Shown here: one piece after another, positions 54,153-62,658 of the stretch
Numbering within the stretch: the first letter of the stretch is position 1
Layout: each line of letters begins with the position of its first letter
Assembly: GCA_040429635.1 (NCBI GenBank)
Contig: CP158972.1
Span: 3,041,001-3,105,000 of the forward strand
DNA length: 64,000 nucleotides
Source: Tamlana crocina
Lineage (GTDB): Bacteria > Bacteroidota > Bacteroidia > Flavobacteriales > Flavobacteriaceae
Direction: 5' to 3'
Notes under the pieces: generated by a model
Seen by the model: only the letters and a program-made list of their open reading frames with translations
The model's database searches: none
Told to the model about the DNA's origin: nothing
Made by a program: the position numbers and the translations under genes

Positions 54153-55397
54153 ATGACAAAAAAACGTATAGCCGTAATTGTTGGCTTAATCATCATTCCT
54201 GTTCTCGCCTATTCCTTTTTCAGCTCTTCAAGCGATGAAAACGTTTCAATTACAAGCAAAGTGGTAAGAGGCACTTTTTTAAACGAAGTATTTATTTCTG
54301 GCGAAGCGCAATCTACAAGCTCAAAAGAAATTAACGGCCCAAGCAACGCCCAGCGTTTTGGTTTGTACAATATCAAAATTCAAGATTTGGTTCCCGAAGG
54401 CACGGTGGTAAAAAAGGGCGATTATATCGGAAAACTGGATGTTTCAGAACTTAACGGAAAAATTCTGGATGCTCAATTGAACTTGGAAAAAGCGGAATCC
54501 AGATACATTCAGCAGCAACTCGACACCACGCTTACATTAAAACAAGAGCGTACTGCCATAAAAGATTTATTGTTTAAAATTGAGGAATACAAATTGGAAT
54601 TATCGCGCTCTACTTACGAACCACCCGCCACCATCAGGTCTTTGGAAATTAATATTGAAAAAACAGAACGTGATTTAAAGGAAAAGAAAGCCGATTATTC
54701 CATTAAAAAAAGTCAGGCCAATGCTAAAATGATTGAAGTAGGCACCGAGGTTTCAAAATACAAAAAGCAAATTGATGAATTGATGGAACTTCAAAAGGAG
54801 TTTACCATTTTTTCTGATGACGAAGGCATGGTAACCTACGTAAAGGAATGGAATGGCACCAAAAAGAAAGTCGGCTCCACCATTTCACCGTGGCAACCCG
54901 CTATTGCTAGCCTTCCAGACTTAACAAAAATGGAATCGAAAACCTATAGTAACGAGGTAGATATCCGAAAAATAAAAAAAGGACTCACCGCCAAAGTAGG
55001 ATTTGATGCCTTCCCGGATATTGAATTGGATGGTGTAGTAACCGAAGTGGCCAATGTAGGTGAAACCAAAGCAGGATCAGACATCAAATTGTTTCAGGTA
55101 TTGATAAAATTGAATGGCACCAGCAAAAATATTCGTCCGGGCATGACCACCTCCAACCGAATACTCACCAAACAAGAGGAAGATGTTTTAATGATTCCGT
55201 TAGAAGCGATTTTTTCAAAAGATTCCATCAGCTATGCCTATGTAAAGTCGGGCTTATCCATCGAGAAAAAGCAATTGGAATTGGGACTTTCCAACAACGA
55301 GGTAATAATAGTAAACAAAGGATTAAAAGAAGGCGATGTGGTTTACCTAAACCAACCTGAAGATTTGGATGATAAAAGTATAACTCTATTGAAGTAA
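54153..55397 (+). CDS. Periplasmic adaptor (membrane fusion) protein, MacA/HlyD type
   Basis: 414 residues. N-terminal membrane anchor (6-24), lipoyl/barrel-sandwich halves (VKKGDYIGKLDVSELNG and VTYVKEWNGTKKKVGS), a long alpha-helical hairpin between about 105 and 210 rich in Lys/Glu coiled-coil pattern, then a beta-barrel and membrane-proximal domain. Links an inner-membrane pump to TolC. The permease gene starts 1 nt after its stop. Confidence 0.9.
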   Translation: MTKKRIAVIVGLIIIPVLAYSFFSSSSDENVSITSKVVRGTFLNEVFISGEAQSTSSKEINGPSNAQRFGLYNIKIQDLVPEGTVVKKGDYIGKLDVSELNGKILDAQLNLEKAESRYIQQQLDTTLTLKQERTAIKDLLFKIEEYKLELSRSTYEPPATIRSLEINIEKTERDLKEKKADYSIKKSQANAKMIEVGTEVSKYKKQIDELMELQKEFTIFSDDEGMVTYVKEWNGTKKKVGSTISPWQPAIASLPDLTKMESKTYSNEVDIRKIKKGLTAKVGFDAFPDIELDGVVTEVANVGETKAGSDIKLFQVLIKLNGTSKNIRPGMTTSNRILTKQEEDVLMIPLEAIFSKDSISYAYVKSGLSIEKKQLELGLSNNEVIIVNKGLKEGDVVYLNQPEDLDDKSITLLK

Positions 55398-55398
55398 G

Positions 55399-56751
55399 AT
55401 GATAGATAAAATACTTTTAGAAAAGCTAAAATCTAACTTCAGCGAAGCGTTTTGGTTTATAAAAACCAACAAGGTTCGCACTTTTTTAACGGCTTTAGGC
55501 ATTATTTTTGGTGTGGCATCGGTTATTGCCATGTTGGCCATTGGTAGCGGTGCCGAAAAAGAAATCTTGGCGCAGTTGGAACTCGTTGGGGTTAACAATA
55601 TTGTGGTAACGCCCATTCCCGACGAAGAAAAGAAAGACACCAGTGAAACCGAGGAAGAAGCCAAAAACAGCGAATCCAAACGGTTTTCAAAAGGATTGGA
55701 TGTTCTGGATGCGGTTAACGTAAAAAAGCATATTCCCAGTGTTAAAGTGGTAAGCCCCGAAATTATCATGAACACTTACATGATCAATAACGGTAAACAA
55801 AACCCCGTAAAACTGATTGGTATTGAACCCAGTTTTTTCGAAACTTCGAATATTTCATTAGACAAAGGAAAATCGTTTTCTGAATTTCAGATTAAAAATG
55901 CACTTCCCGTTTGCATTGTCGGTAAAAAAGTAGAAAAGAAACTATTTACCGGAGAGAGTGCTCTGGGGAAACAAATAAAAGTTAAAGACGTTTGGCTGCA
56001 AGTTATCGGCGTTATTGAAGAAAAATTAATTTCTGACAAGGCTCAGGAAAATTTAGGCATCAGAGATTTAAACGAAGATGTTTACATTCCCATAAACACG
56101 TTTTTGGTAAGGTATAAAGACCGGAAAATAATCAGTGATAATCCTGCGGCACAAAACCGAAACCAAAACGGCCCAGCCACAAAAACACCTCGTGGCAATT
56201 ATCACCAAATTGATAAACTCACCGTACAAGTTACGAATTCCAACCAATTGAAAGCTACCGCCGAAGTATTGAGTAAAATGCTAAAACGTCGCCACAACGA
56301 TGTGTTGGATTTTGAAATCACCATCCCCATTCAACTACTCAAGCAGCAGCAAAAAACAAAACAGATTTTCAATATTGTACTCAGTATTATTGCTGGTATT
56401 TCGTTGCTTATTGGAGGTATTGGCATTATGAATATTATGTTGGCATCGGTGCTGGAACGCACTAAGGAAATTGGCATTATCCGAGCCATTGGTGCTACCG
56501 AAGAAGATGTGATTTTACAGTTCCTTTCGGAGTCGGTTTTAATCAGTGTTGGCGGTGGAATAGTCGGCATTTTACTCGGCATCATCAGCGCTTACATTAT
56601 CGAACTTGTCTCCGGTATTGAAACGGTTCTGTCTATAACATCCATTATGGTTTCCTTTTTCATTGCCGTTTTGGTGGGGCTAACCTTTGGAATTTTCCCC
56701 GCAAAGGCAGCCGCAAAAAAACGCCCCATTGAAGCCCTTAGAACCGAATAA
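55399..56751 (+). CDS. MacB-type ABC permease (no ATPase domain)
   Basis: 450 residues. Helix 1 (about 25-50, TNKVRTFLTALGIIFGVASV), MacB_PCD periplasmic domain with an acidic insert (residues 75-92), then three helices (about 327-350, 378-402, 412-437) and FGIFPAKAAAKKRPIEALRTE, the FtsX signature end. Full MacB carries its own ATPase; here no nucleotide-binding domain is fused or adjacent, so an ATPase must come from elsewhere. Confidence 0.9.
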   Translation: MIDKILLEKLKSNFSEAFWFIKTNKVRTFLTALGIIFGVASVIAMLAIGSGAEKEILAQLELVGVNNIVVTPIPDEEKKDTSETEEEAKNSESKRFSKGLDVLDAVNVKKHIPSVKVVSPEIIMNTYMINNGKQNPVKLIGIEPSFFETSNISLDKGKSFSEFQIKNALPVCIVGKKVEKKLFTGESALGKQIKVKDVWLQVIGVIEEKLISDKAQENLGIRDLNEDVYIPINTFLVRYKDRKIISDNPAAQNRNQNGPATKTPRGNYHQIDKLTVQVTNSNQLKATAEVLSKMLKRRHNDVLDFEITIPIQLLKQQQKTKQIFNIVLSIIAGISLLIGGIGIMNIMLASVLERTKEIGIIRAIGATEEDVILQFLSESVLISVGGGIVGILLGIISAYIIELVSGIETVLSITSIMVSFFIAVLVGLTFGIFPAKAAAKKRPIEALRTE

Positions 56752-56816
56752 AACCCAAAACTCAACGAATTGCATGAACGTTCTTGTTCTTTGTAATACT
56801 CTATAACACTAAATAG

Positions 56817-58277
56817 ATGAAACTAAAACTATTTATCGCACTCGTTATTTTTCCTTTAATCACGTTTTCGCAAACCCAAAAAATCACCCTTTCCGAAGCC
56901 ATTAGTATGGCCAAGAAAAAATCGCCAGATTACAAGATAAATCTGAATAGAAACCAAGCGAGTTATTGGCAATATAAAAACTATAAAGCCCGTTTTTTAC
57001 CCGAGTTAAGCCTCAACGCCATTTTACCCGAATATAGAAATGCAGTAAGAAGACTAACTAACGATGAAGGACAGGATATTTTTGTAAACCAAAACCAATT
57101 ACTACTTGAAGGAGGTTTGTCTATTTCACAAAGTGTGCCCTTTACCGGAGGGGTACTTTCAATAAATTCTAATTTAGAGCGTATTGAACTTTTTGGCCTC
57201 GATGACAATATTGGCTATTCCGTTATCCCTTTCAGTGTGAATTATTTTCAGAATTCCGTATTATTCAACGAGTTTAAGTGGGACAAAAAAATAGAACCTT
57301 TGGTTTATGAAGAATCCAAAAGGGACTTTATTGAAAATATGGAGCAGATTTCGGTGAGCACTGCCAATAGATATTTTGCGTTGCTAAAGTCGCAAATGCA
57401 GTTGGAAATCGCCAAGACCAATCTTAAAAATCAGGACACCCTTTACCAAATTGCCGAAGGCCGATTCAAAATGGGAAAAATTGCCGAAAATGAATTGTTG
57501 CAAATGGAACTTACCCTTTTAAATTCCAAAAACAACGTGACCACCAATACCGTTGAAGTAAAACGGACGTCGCAAAATTTGGCCAGATATTTGGAATTGG
57601 GCACCGAAAATATCGAGTTGGCCGTTCCAGAAGAATTACCGCTGTTTAACGTGGATATTGAAAAAGCACTGAGCGAAGCCCAAAATAATCGAAAGGCCGT
57701 TATTGAATTTAGAAGAAAACGCTTGGAAGCCGAAAAGGAAGTGGCGTTTCAAAAAGGCAATAACCGATTGAGACTGGGTGTTTCTGCTAATTTTGGTATT
57801 TCGCAAAACGGTGACGATTTCAATAATCTGTTTAATAATTACAACAAACAGCAAAATGTTCGTGTGTCGTTGGGCATTCCCATTTTCGATTGGGGCGTAT
57901 CAAAATCCCGTCGGAAAATGGCCGAGGCTAACCTCGATTTAACCAACAACAACATAAAACAAGACCAGCAGGAATTCGAACAGGAAATTTATCTGCATGT
58001 ACTCAATTGGAGTAACCAACGTGATTTTTTATTCACTTCGGAAAAAGCAAAGGAAGTCGCTACCAAACGATACGATATTTCACAAAAACGATACATTTTG
58101 GGCAAAATCACAATCACCGAATTAAACATTGCCCTTCGAGAACGTGATGAATCCGTACTAAAATATTTAAACTCGTTAGAAAGTTTTTGGCGCGATTATT
58201 ACATTTTAAGGCAACTCACACTTTACGATTTTATAAACGACAAAAAAATAGAAGTTGAAGATGTGCTTTATGATTAA
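56817..58277 (+). CDS. TolC-family outer-membrane protein
   Basis: 486 residues with a signal peptide (to FSQ, about 20). Two OEP repeats with long helices: ITLSEAISMAKKKSPDYKIN and SVSTANRYFALLKSQMQLEIA, then AEKEVAFQKGNNRLRLGVSANF, and a final SQKRYILGKITITELNIALRERD segment. It forms the trimeric exit duct for the adaptor-permease pair encoded immediately upstream. Confidence 0.92.
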   Translation: MKLKLFIALVIFPLITFSQTQKITLSEAISMAKKKSPDYKINLNRNQASYWQYKNYKARFLPELSLNAILPEYRNAVRRLTNDEGQDIFVNQNQLLLEGGLSISQSVPFTGGVLSINSNLERIELFGLDDNIGYSVIPFSVNYFQNSVLFNEFKWDKKIEPLVYEESKRDFIENMEQISVSTANRYFALLKSQMQLEIAKTNLKNQDTLYQIAEGRFKMGKIAENELLQMELTLLNSKNNVTTNTVEVKRTSQNLARYLELGTENIELAVPEELPLFNVDIEKALSEAQNNRKAVIEFRRKRLEAEKEVAFQKGNNRLRLGVSANFGISQNGDDFNNLFNNYNKQQNVRVSLGIPIFDWGVSKSRRKMAEANLDLTNNNIKQDQQEFEQEIYLHVLNWSNQRDFLFTSEKAKEVATKRYDISQKRYILGKITITELNIALRERDESVLKYLNSLESFWRDYYILRQLTLYDFINDKKIEVEDVLYD

Positions 58278-58294
58278 ATCTAATCATTAATTGC

Positions 58295-58302
58295 TATTTT
58301 TG
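58295..58302 (+). promoter_or_regulatory. -7 box of murQ, predicted leaderless start
   Basis: TATTTTTG ends 4 nt before the ATG at 58307. With a normal 5-7 nt distance the message would begin at the start codon. Confidence 0.5.
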
Positions 58303-58306
58303 GCAC

Positions 58307-59128
58307 ATGGGTTTTACAAAAACTACCGAGCAGGATTCAAACTACAACCACTTGGAAAACATGTCGGTTTCAGAATTATTGACCAACATCAATAATGAAG
58401 ACAAAACCGTGCCTTATGCCGTTGAAAAGTCGCTTCCGCAGATAGAAAAATTGGTGGAACAAATTGTATCAAAATTAAAAACGGGAGGCCGGCTGTTTTA
58501 TATCGGTGCGGGCACCAGTGGCCGATTGGGCATTTTGGATGCTTCGGAATGTCCGCCCACCTTTGGCGTACCCCACGAATTGGTAGTCGGGCTTATTGCC
58601 GGTGGCGACCAAGCCATCAGAAAAGCCGTTGAATTTGCTGAAGATTCATTAACCTTGGGTTGGGAAGATTTACAAAAACACCAAATCAATAGCAAAGATG
58701 TGGTAGTTGGCATTGCAGCTTCGGGCACCACACCTTACGTGATTTCAGCATTAAAAGCCTGTAGCGAAAACAACATCATTACGGGCTGCATCACTTGTAA
58801 CCAGGAGAGTCCGTTGTCTAAAACGGCACAATTCCCTATTGAAGTTATCGTGGGACCAGAGTTTGTTACGGGAAGTTCCAGAATGAAAGCCGGAACCGCG
58901 CAAAAACTGGTTCTAAACATGATTACCACTTCCACAATGATTCAACTGGGGCATATTAAGGGCAACAAAATGGTGGATATGCAACTGAGTAACAATAAGT
59001 TGGTGGACCGAGGTACAAGAATGATTATGGCCGAACTCGATATTCCACAAAAAGAAGCCGAAGCCCTGCTCAAAAAACATAAAAACGTGCGATTAGCAAT
59101 TCAAAATTATAACAACTATGGACAATAA
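58307..59128 (+). CDS. murQ: N-acetylmuramic acid 6-phosphate etherase
   Basis: 273 residues. Cleaves the lactyl ether of MurNAc-6-P, recycling peptidoglycan sugars to GlcNAc-6-P. SIS domain with IGAGTSGRLGILDASECPPTFG (about 63-84), GLIAGGDQAI, VGIAASGTTPYV, and GSSRMKAGTAQKLVLNM, all strong family marks. The start MGFTKTTEQ agrees with relatives. No MurP or AnmK gene nearby. The next gene overlaps its end by 11 bp. Confidence 0.95.
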   Translation: MGFTKTTEQDSNYNHLENMSVSELLTNINNEDKTVPYAVEKSLPQIEKLVEQIVSKLKTGGRLFYIGAGTSGRLGILDASECPPTFGVPHELVVGLIAGGDQAIRKAVEFAEDSLTLGWEDLQKHQINSKDVVVGIAASGTTPYVISALKACSENNIITGCITCNQESPLSKTAQFPIEVIVGPEFVTGSSRMKAGTAQKLVLNMITTSTMIQLGHIKGNKMVDMQLSNNKLVDRGTRMIMAELDIPQKEAEALLKKHKNVRLAIQNYNNYGQ

Positions 59129-59348
59129 AACAGATAAAGTCGTTCTTTTTAAAGGCATAAAAATTTTAATATTTGCAGTATTGAGCCTGTTTATTGGCCC
59201 TATTTTGTTAACCTTTGCTTTTAGTCAACCAGAAAACTCCCTTTACATTCCTCTTTTAATTGTTGGGTGCTTAATATGTGCCATGGCCGTATTTTTAATT
59301 TTTAAGGGCATCAAAATCATCATGAGCAGTATGTTTAAAAACAAATAG
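59118..59348 (+). CDS. DUF6095 family membrane protein
   Basis: 76 residues with two membrane helices (13-33 and 45-65) separated by FAFSQPENSL. A small flavobacterial family, commonly next to murQ. Overlaps murQ by 11 bp, so it is translationally coupled. Function unknown. Confidence 0.8.
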   Translation: MDNKTDKVVLFKGIKILIFAVLSLFIGPILLTFAFSQPENSLYIPLLIVGCLICAMAVFLIFKGIKIIMSSMFKNK

Positions 59349-59350
59349 TT

Positions 59351-59857
59351 TTAAGCTACCGGTCTTGGCTGTGGCGTAGTAGGATTGTATCCAAAATTGG
59401 AGTCTGCAATTTCAATTCCCAAGCCATCTAATATATAGTTTATAATAGCGTAATGGTGAATAGTATGGCTATTCGCTTGTGCCAATAAAGCACCTAGTGT
59501 GTATGGAATTTCTGTTTTCCCCATACCCAAATCGTCAATTACTAAAACCGTTTTTGCTATGTTTATAGTTACGGAATTCAGCTTCTCTATAATAGAATCC
59601 AAATAATGTTGGGCACAACCACAGTCCGTTTCCACGTCCCTGTTTCTGCTTCGTGCTGTTAAATCAATTTTATCTTCTAGATTGCATTTAAAAATACAAT
59701 CGTAAAAATCTAAAATATGTCGGATATGGGTGCCAATGCTGGAATGGTACGGCGGAACCGAAGCATCACATAATTGGACGTTCGATATACTATTCAACAA
59801 AACTTGAGATTTTTGGAGCGTTTTTAAAGTCGATTGAATGATGATATCCATAGACAC
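59351..59857 (-). CDS. DinB-superfamily protein
   Basis: 168 residues, four-helix bundle related to YfiT/DinB enzymes. The metal-type His set is visible: HSSIGTHIRHILDFYDC near residue 40 and ANSHTIHHYAIINYIL near 130. These proteins often bind zinc or nickel and act in thiol transfer, but the substrate here is unknown. Convergent with DUF6095. Confidence 0.82.
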   Translation of the reverse strand: MSMDIIIQSTLKTLQKSQVLLNSISNVQLCDASVPPYHSSIGTHIRHILDFYDCIFKCNLEDKIDLTARSRNRDVETDCGCAQHYLDSIIEKLNSVTINIAKTVLVIDDLGMGKTEIPYTLGALLAQANSHTIHHYAIINYILDGLGIEIADSNFGYNPTTPQPRPVA

Positions 59858-60284
59858 TAAAAATAGCTAAAATATTTTTAAACTAAAAGACTCCTTAAAC
59901 GATCTTTCCTATTTTTTAAAAACTTGATGTATTGTTTATACGGGAAGATAAAATATTCTTTTTCAATAAAATAACGTGAGTTTGATTTAAGAATTCAGTG
60001 TTTACGTTTACGCTAGTGTTTCCAATAAAATTGACTGTTGTCACCTTGAGCGGAGTCGAAAGGTATGAAAAACGAAAATTTCAATTAGGTTTCGACTCCG
60101 CTCAACCTGACATATTGCATTAATTAATAATTTGGCTTCTGAATAAATGGTTATATCGAACTCACGTTAAAATATATTTCTACATTGCTTAACATGTTAC
60201 ATATCTAGCATAGATTGAAACATTTGTTTGATTCGCTTTTCATTTTTCAGCATAGCTTTACTTCTCTTAAATCTCAGTTGAAAT
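59858..60284. other. Intergenic region with nested inverted repeats
   Basis: 427 bp without a gene; holds the nested element listed at 59973-60168 and an AT-rich promoter region for the following lipoprotein gene. Confidence 0.6.
59973..60168. repeat. Nested inverted-repeat element (MITE-like)
   Basis: Outer arms AACGTGAGTTTGAT (59973-59986) and ATCGAACTCACGTT (60155-60168), one mismatch. Inner arms at 60040-60061 and 60090-60111 (GTCA..TTGAGCGGAGTCGAAA and its inverse). 196 bp, no coding capacity. Confidence 0.7.
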
Positions 60285-60887
60285 ATGAAAAACATTTACA
60301 CCTCCAAATTTCACATTATTATTTTTCTCTTTCTGTTGGGCACGGTTGGGTGCTCTAAAGATCCTTCAAATGACAAAAAGGAGAACGGCGAAAGAGATCC
60401 CGACGGTTATTACATTAGCATAGACTACAAAAGCATTTATGGCGATGTACTTATGGAATATGATGGCGACGATAATATACAGGCCGATTATGGGTATTCT
60501 GGAGCGGGAATAATTAATTTTGATATTGGCATTCACGACTATAGTCCGCAAACTTTTTCTATTGGCTTTGTTAAAGCCGTTAGCAGTACTGACTACAACC
60601 CGAAAGCAAGTTATTCAGTAGCTACATACTTCCCTATTGTAAATGACAAACCCATTGTTGGTGGAAACGCACAGATTATTTTCAATGAAGATTATGAAAA
60701 TGCCATTTGGTTAGATACTTCATTAAAAGGCGAAGGCAACCTTAAAATAATTAATCACAGTAGCGGCAAAGAAGATTTTATAGTAGAATTTGATTATACC
60801 TGTTATGCTATAGACTATGCTACACTAACACAATATGCAGAAGCCAAAATAAAAGGCCGTGTACAAGTAAAAAAACGCATCCACTAG
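60285..60887 (+). CDS. Lipoprotein of unknown function
   Basis: 200 residues with lipobox LGTVGC (Cys23) and a Lys/Asp/Glu-rich linker. The body is beta-rich (GDVLMEYDGDDNIQ, ISFSIGFVKAVS-like pattern, then LKIINHSSGKEDFIVEFDYTCYA). No family recognised. The next secreted protein follows after 37 bp and may be cotranscribed. Confidence 0.65.
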   Translation: MKNIYTSKFHIIIFLFLLGTVGCSKDPSNDKKENGERDPDGYYISIDYKSIYGDVLMEYDGDDNIQADYGYSGAGIINFDIGIHDYSPQTFSIGFVKAVSSTDYNPKASYSVATYFPIVNDKPIVGGNAQIIFNEDYENAIWLDTSLKGEGNLKIINHSSGKEDFIVEFDYTCYAIDYATLTQYAEAKIKGRVQVKKRIH

Positions 60888-60924
60888 CCATGGCAAACAC
60901 ATAATAATTTAAAAAATAAAAGTC

Positions 60925-62631
60925 ATGAAAACGAAAACACTAATAATGGCGCTGTTGACACTTTGCTTTACAATGCCTACACAAGCTCAGTTTTTAAAAA
61001 AACTGAAACAAAAAGCCGAACAAGCGGCCGAACGCACCATTTTACGAAAAACCGACGAAGTAGTCAGTCAAAAAACAGAAAAAACCATTGACGATGCCAC
61101 AACCAAAAAAGACAAGCCTGAAAATGATAATTCACAAGAAACCGAAGAAACACCGGCTGTTTTAGAACCTGCCAACTCGGCATTAAACATAAACACCCAA
61201 GCTAAAAAAGACTTTTACAAAGAAGATGTAGTTATTAAACTCCACGAAAATGGCAACCTTAACCAAACCCAATTTTTTGATGCCGAACAAGTGGCAGTGC
61301 GTTCTACTCATGACAATATGCCCAAACCCAGCTATATTGATAGCGAGGGATTTATTTACGCATTCAAAGATGGTGAATATACAAAATCATCCATCGTTGC
61401 ACTGCAAAGCCAAGGTATGATGATGCCAACCATGATGGTTGAAGCCTATAAACTACCACCCGAGCCTGTAATGGCCAATTTGCAAAAACAAACCGATTTG
61501 GGCATGATGACAAATCCGTTCAACGGCATTGTAGAATTCGCTTTTATATATGAACCCGAACATTTTAGATATGAAGATTTTAAGGAAAGCAAACAAACCT
61601 TAAGGGGAAAAACTTATACCAAATTCGATTTTCTTAATGAAACCGGTTACGAAGGCAGCTATGTGCTTTTTGATGACCAAGACCGTTTGGTCGAAATATA
61701 TACTAAAAAGTCAGATACTGGGCAATCTGCTAGTGCTTTCGATATGAATATGGCACCTCCTGGTGAAAGTCTATTGGTTTATAATTACCAAGCCGTAACG
61801 GTACAGCTACCACAAGCTAGAGAAGTTAAGGCGCAAGGTCAAGTTCTTATGGAAGGTGTAATGAAAAATATTGTTAAAGGAGGAAATCAACCCAAAGAGG
61901 ATATTGATGAAGATGATTACGACACCAGTAATTCCAAAGGTCAAGTTAAATCGGTTAAAACAGCCTTAAAAAACCATAAAGTTAAGGCAAGTGATTTACC
62001 CGATTCTTACGACTTCGACTGGCAATTACAAACAGAAATGGTTTTAAACACCAAGAAAAAAGAAACCATGGATATGACCTTTTTAATAAAAAAAGGCGCT
62101 AAATATCAAGGGACAAACATAAGCATTCGTGAAAACAAAAATGCGGGCAACACCACCATGCTATTCGATTCGGACTTAAACACAATGATTATGTTTATGG
62201 ATGCCCAAGGTTCAAAATTCCTCCAAATGTTTCCTATTCCCGACCCCGGAAATAGCACTGAAAAAATAGACAACTACAAAATTTCCGATTTGCCTTCAAA
62301 AACCATTATTGGCTATATCTGCAAAGGGCTCCAATTTGAAGATGACAGGTACATCATGAAAATATACCATACCACCGAAGCTCCCATTACACTATCAAAC
62401 TTTTTAAATTTTGGCAATCAAAAAAAGATGGATTTTCCTGATATAGACCCCAGAATTGTGAAGCAATTTTCAAACGGATTAATTATGGAAATGGATATGA
62501 TTGACAAAAAGAAACCGAAAAATAACGTCAACATCATTGCAAAATCATTGAACAAAAAAGCCACTTCAATAAAACCAAACCAATACCAAACTATGGATTT
62601 GTTTTCTGGATCCGGTATGTTAGGCAATTAA
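60925..62631 (+). CDS. Secreted protein of unknown function
   Basis: 568 residues. Signal peptide (to TQAQ, about 22), a charged helical segment (FLKKLKQKAEQAAERTILRK, then TDDATTKK-like repeats, 23-75), and two similar beta-rich halves; the second (from about 360) has TEMVLNTKKKETMDM and MLFDSDLNTMIMFMD, resembling DUF4412-type proteins. Unusual Met content around residues 165-195. No operon partner beyond the lipoprotein upstream. Confidence 0.6.
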   Translation: MKTKTLIMALLTLCFTMPTQAQFLKKLKQKAEQAAERTILRKTDEVVSQKTEKTIDDATTKKDKPENDNSQETEETPAVLEPANSALNINTQAKKDFYKEDVVIKLHENGNLNQTQFFDAEQVAVRSTHDNMPKPSYIDSEGFIYAFKDGEYTKSSIVALQSQGMMMPTMMVEAYKLPPEPVMANLQKQTDLGMMTNPFNGIVEFAFIYEPEHFRYEDFKESKQTLRGKTYTKFDFLNETGYEGSYVLFDDQDRLVEIYTKKSDTGQSASAFDMNMAPPGESLLVYNYQAVTVQLPQAREVKAQGQVLMEGVMKNIVKGGNQPKEDIDEDDYDTSNSKGQVKSVKTALKNHKVKASDLPDSYDFDWQLQTEMVLNTKKKETMDMTFLIKKGAKYQGTNISIRENKNAGNTTMLFDSDLNTMIMFMDAQGSKFLQMFPIPDPGNSTEKIDNYKISDLPSKTIIGYICKGLQFEDDRYIMKIYHTTEAPITLSNFLNFGNQKKMDFPDIDPRIVKQFSNGLIMEMDMIDKKKPKNNVNIIAKSLNKKATSIKPNQYQTMDLFSGSGMLGN

Positions 62632-62658
62632 GCTAGAAAAAATAAGAAATTAGAAATA

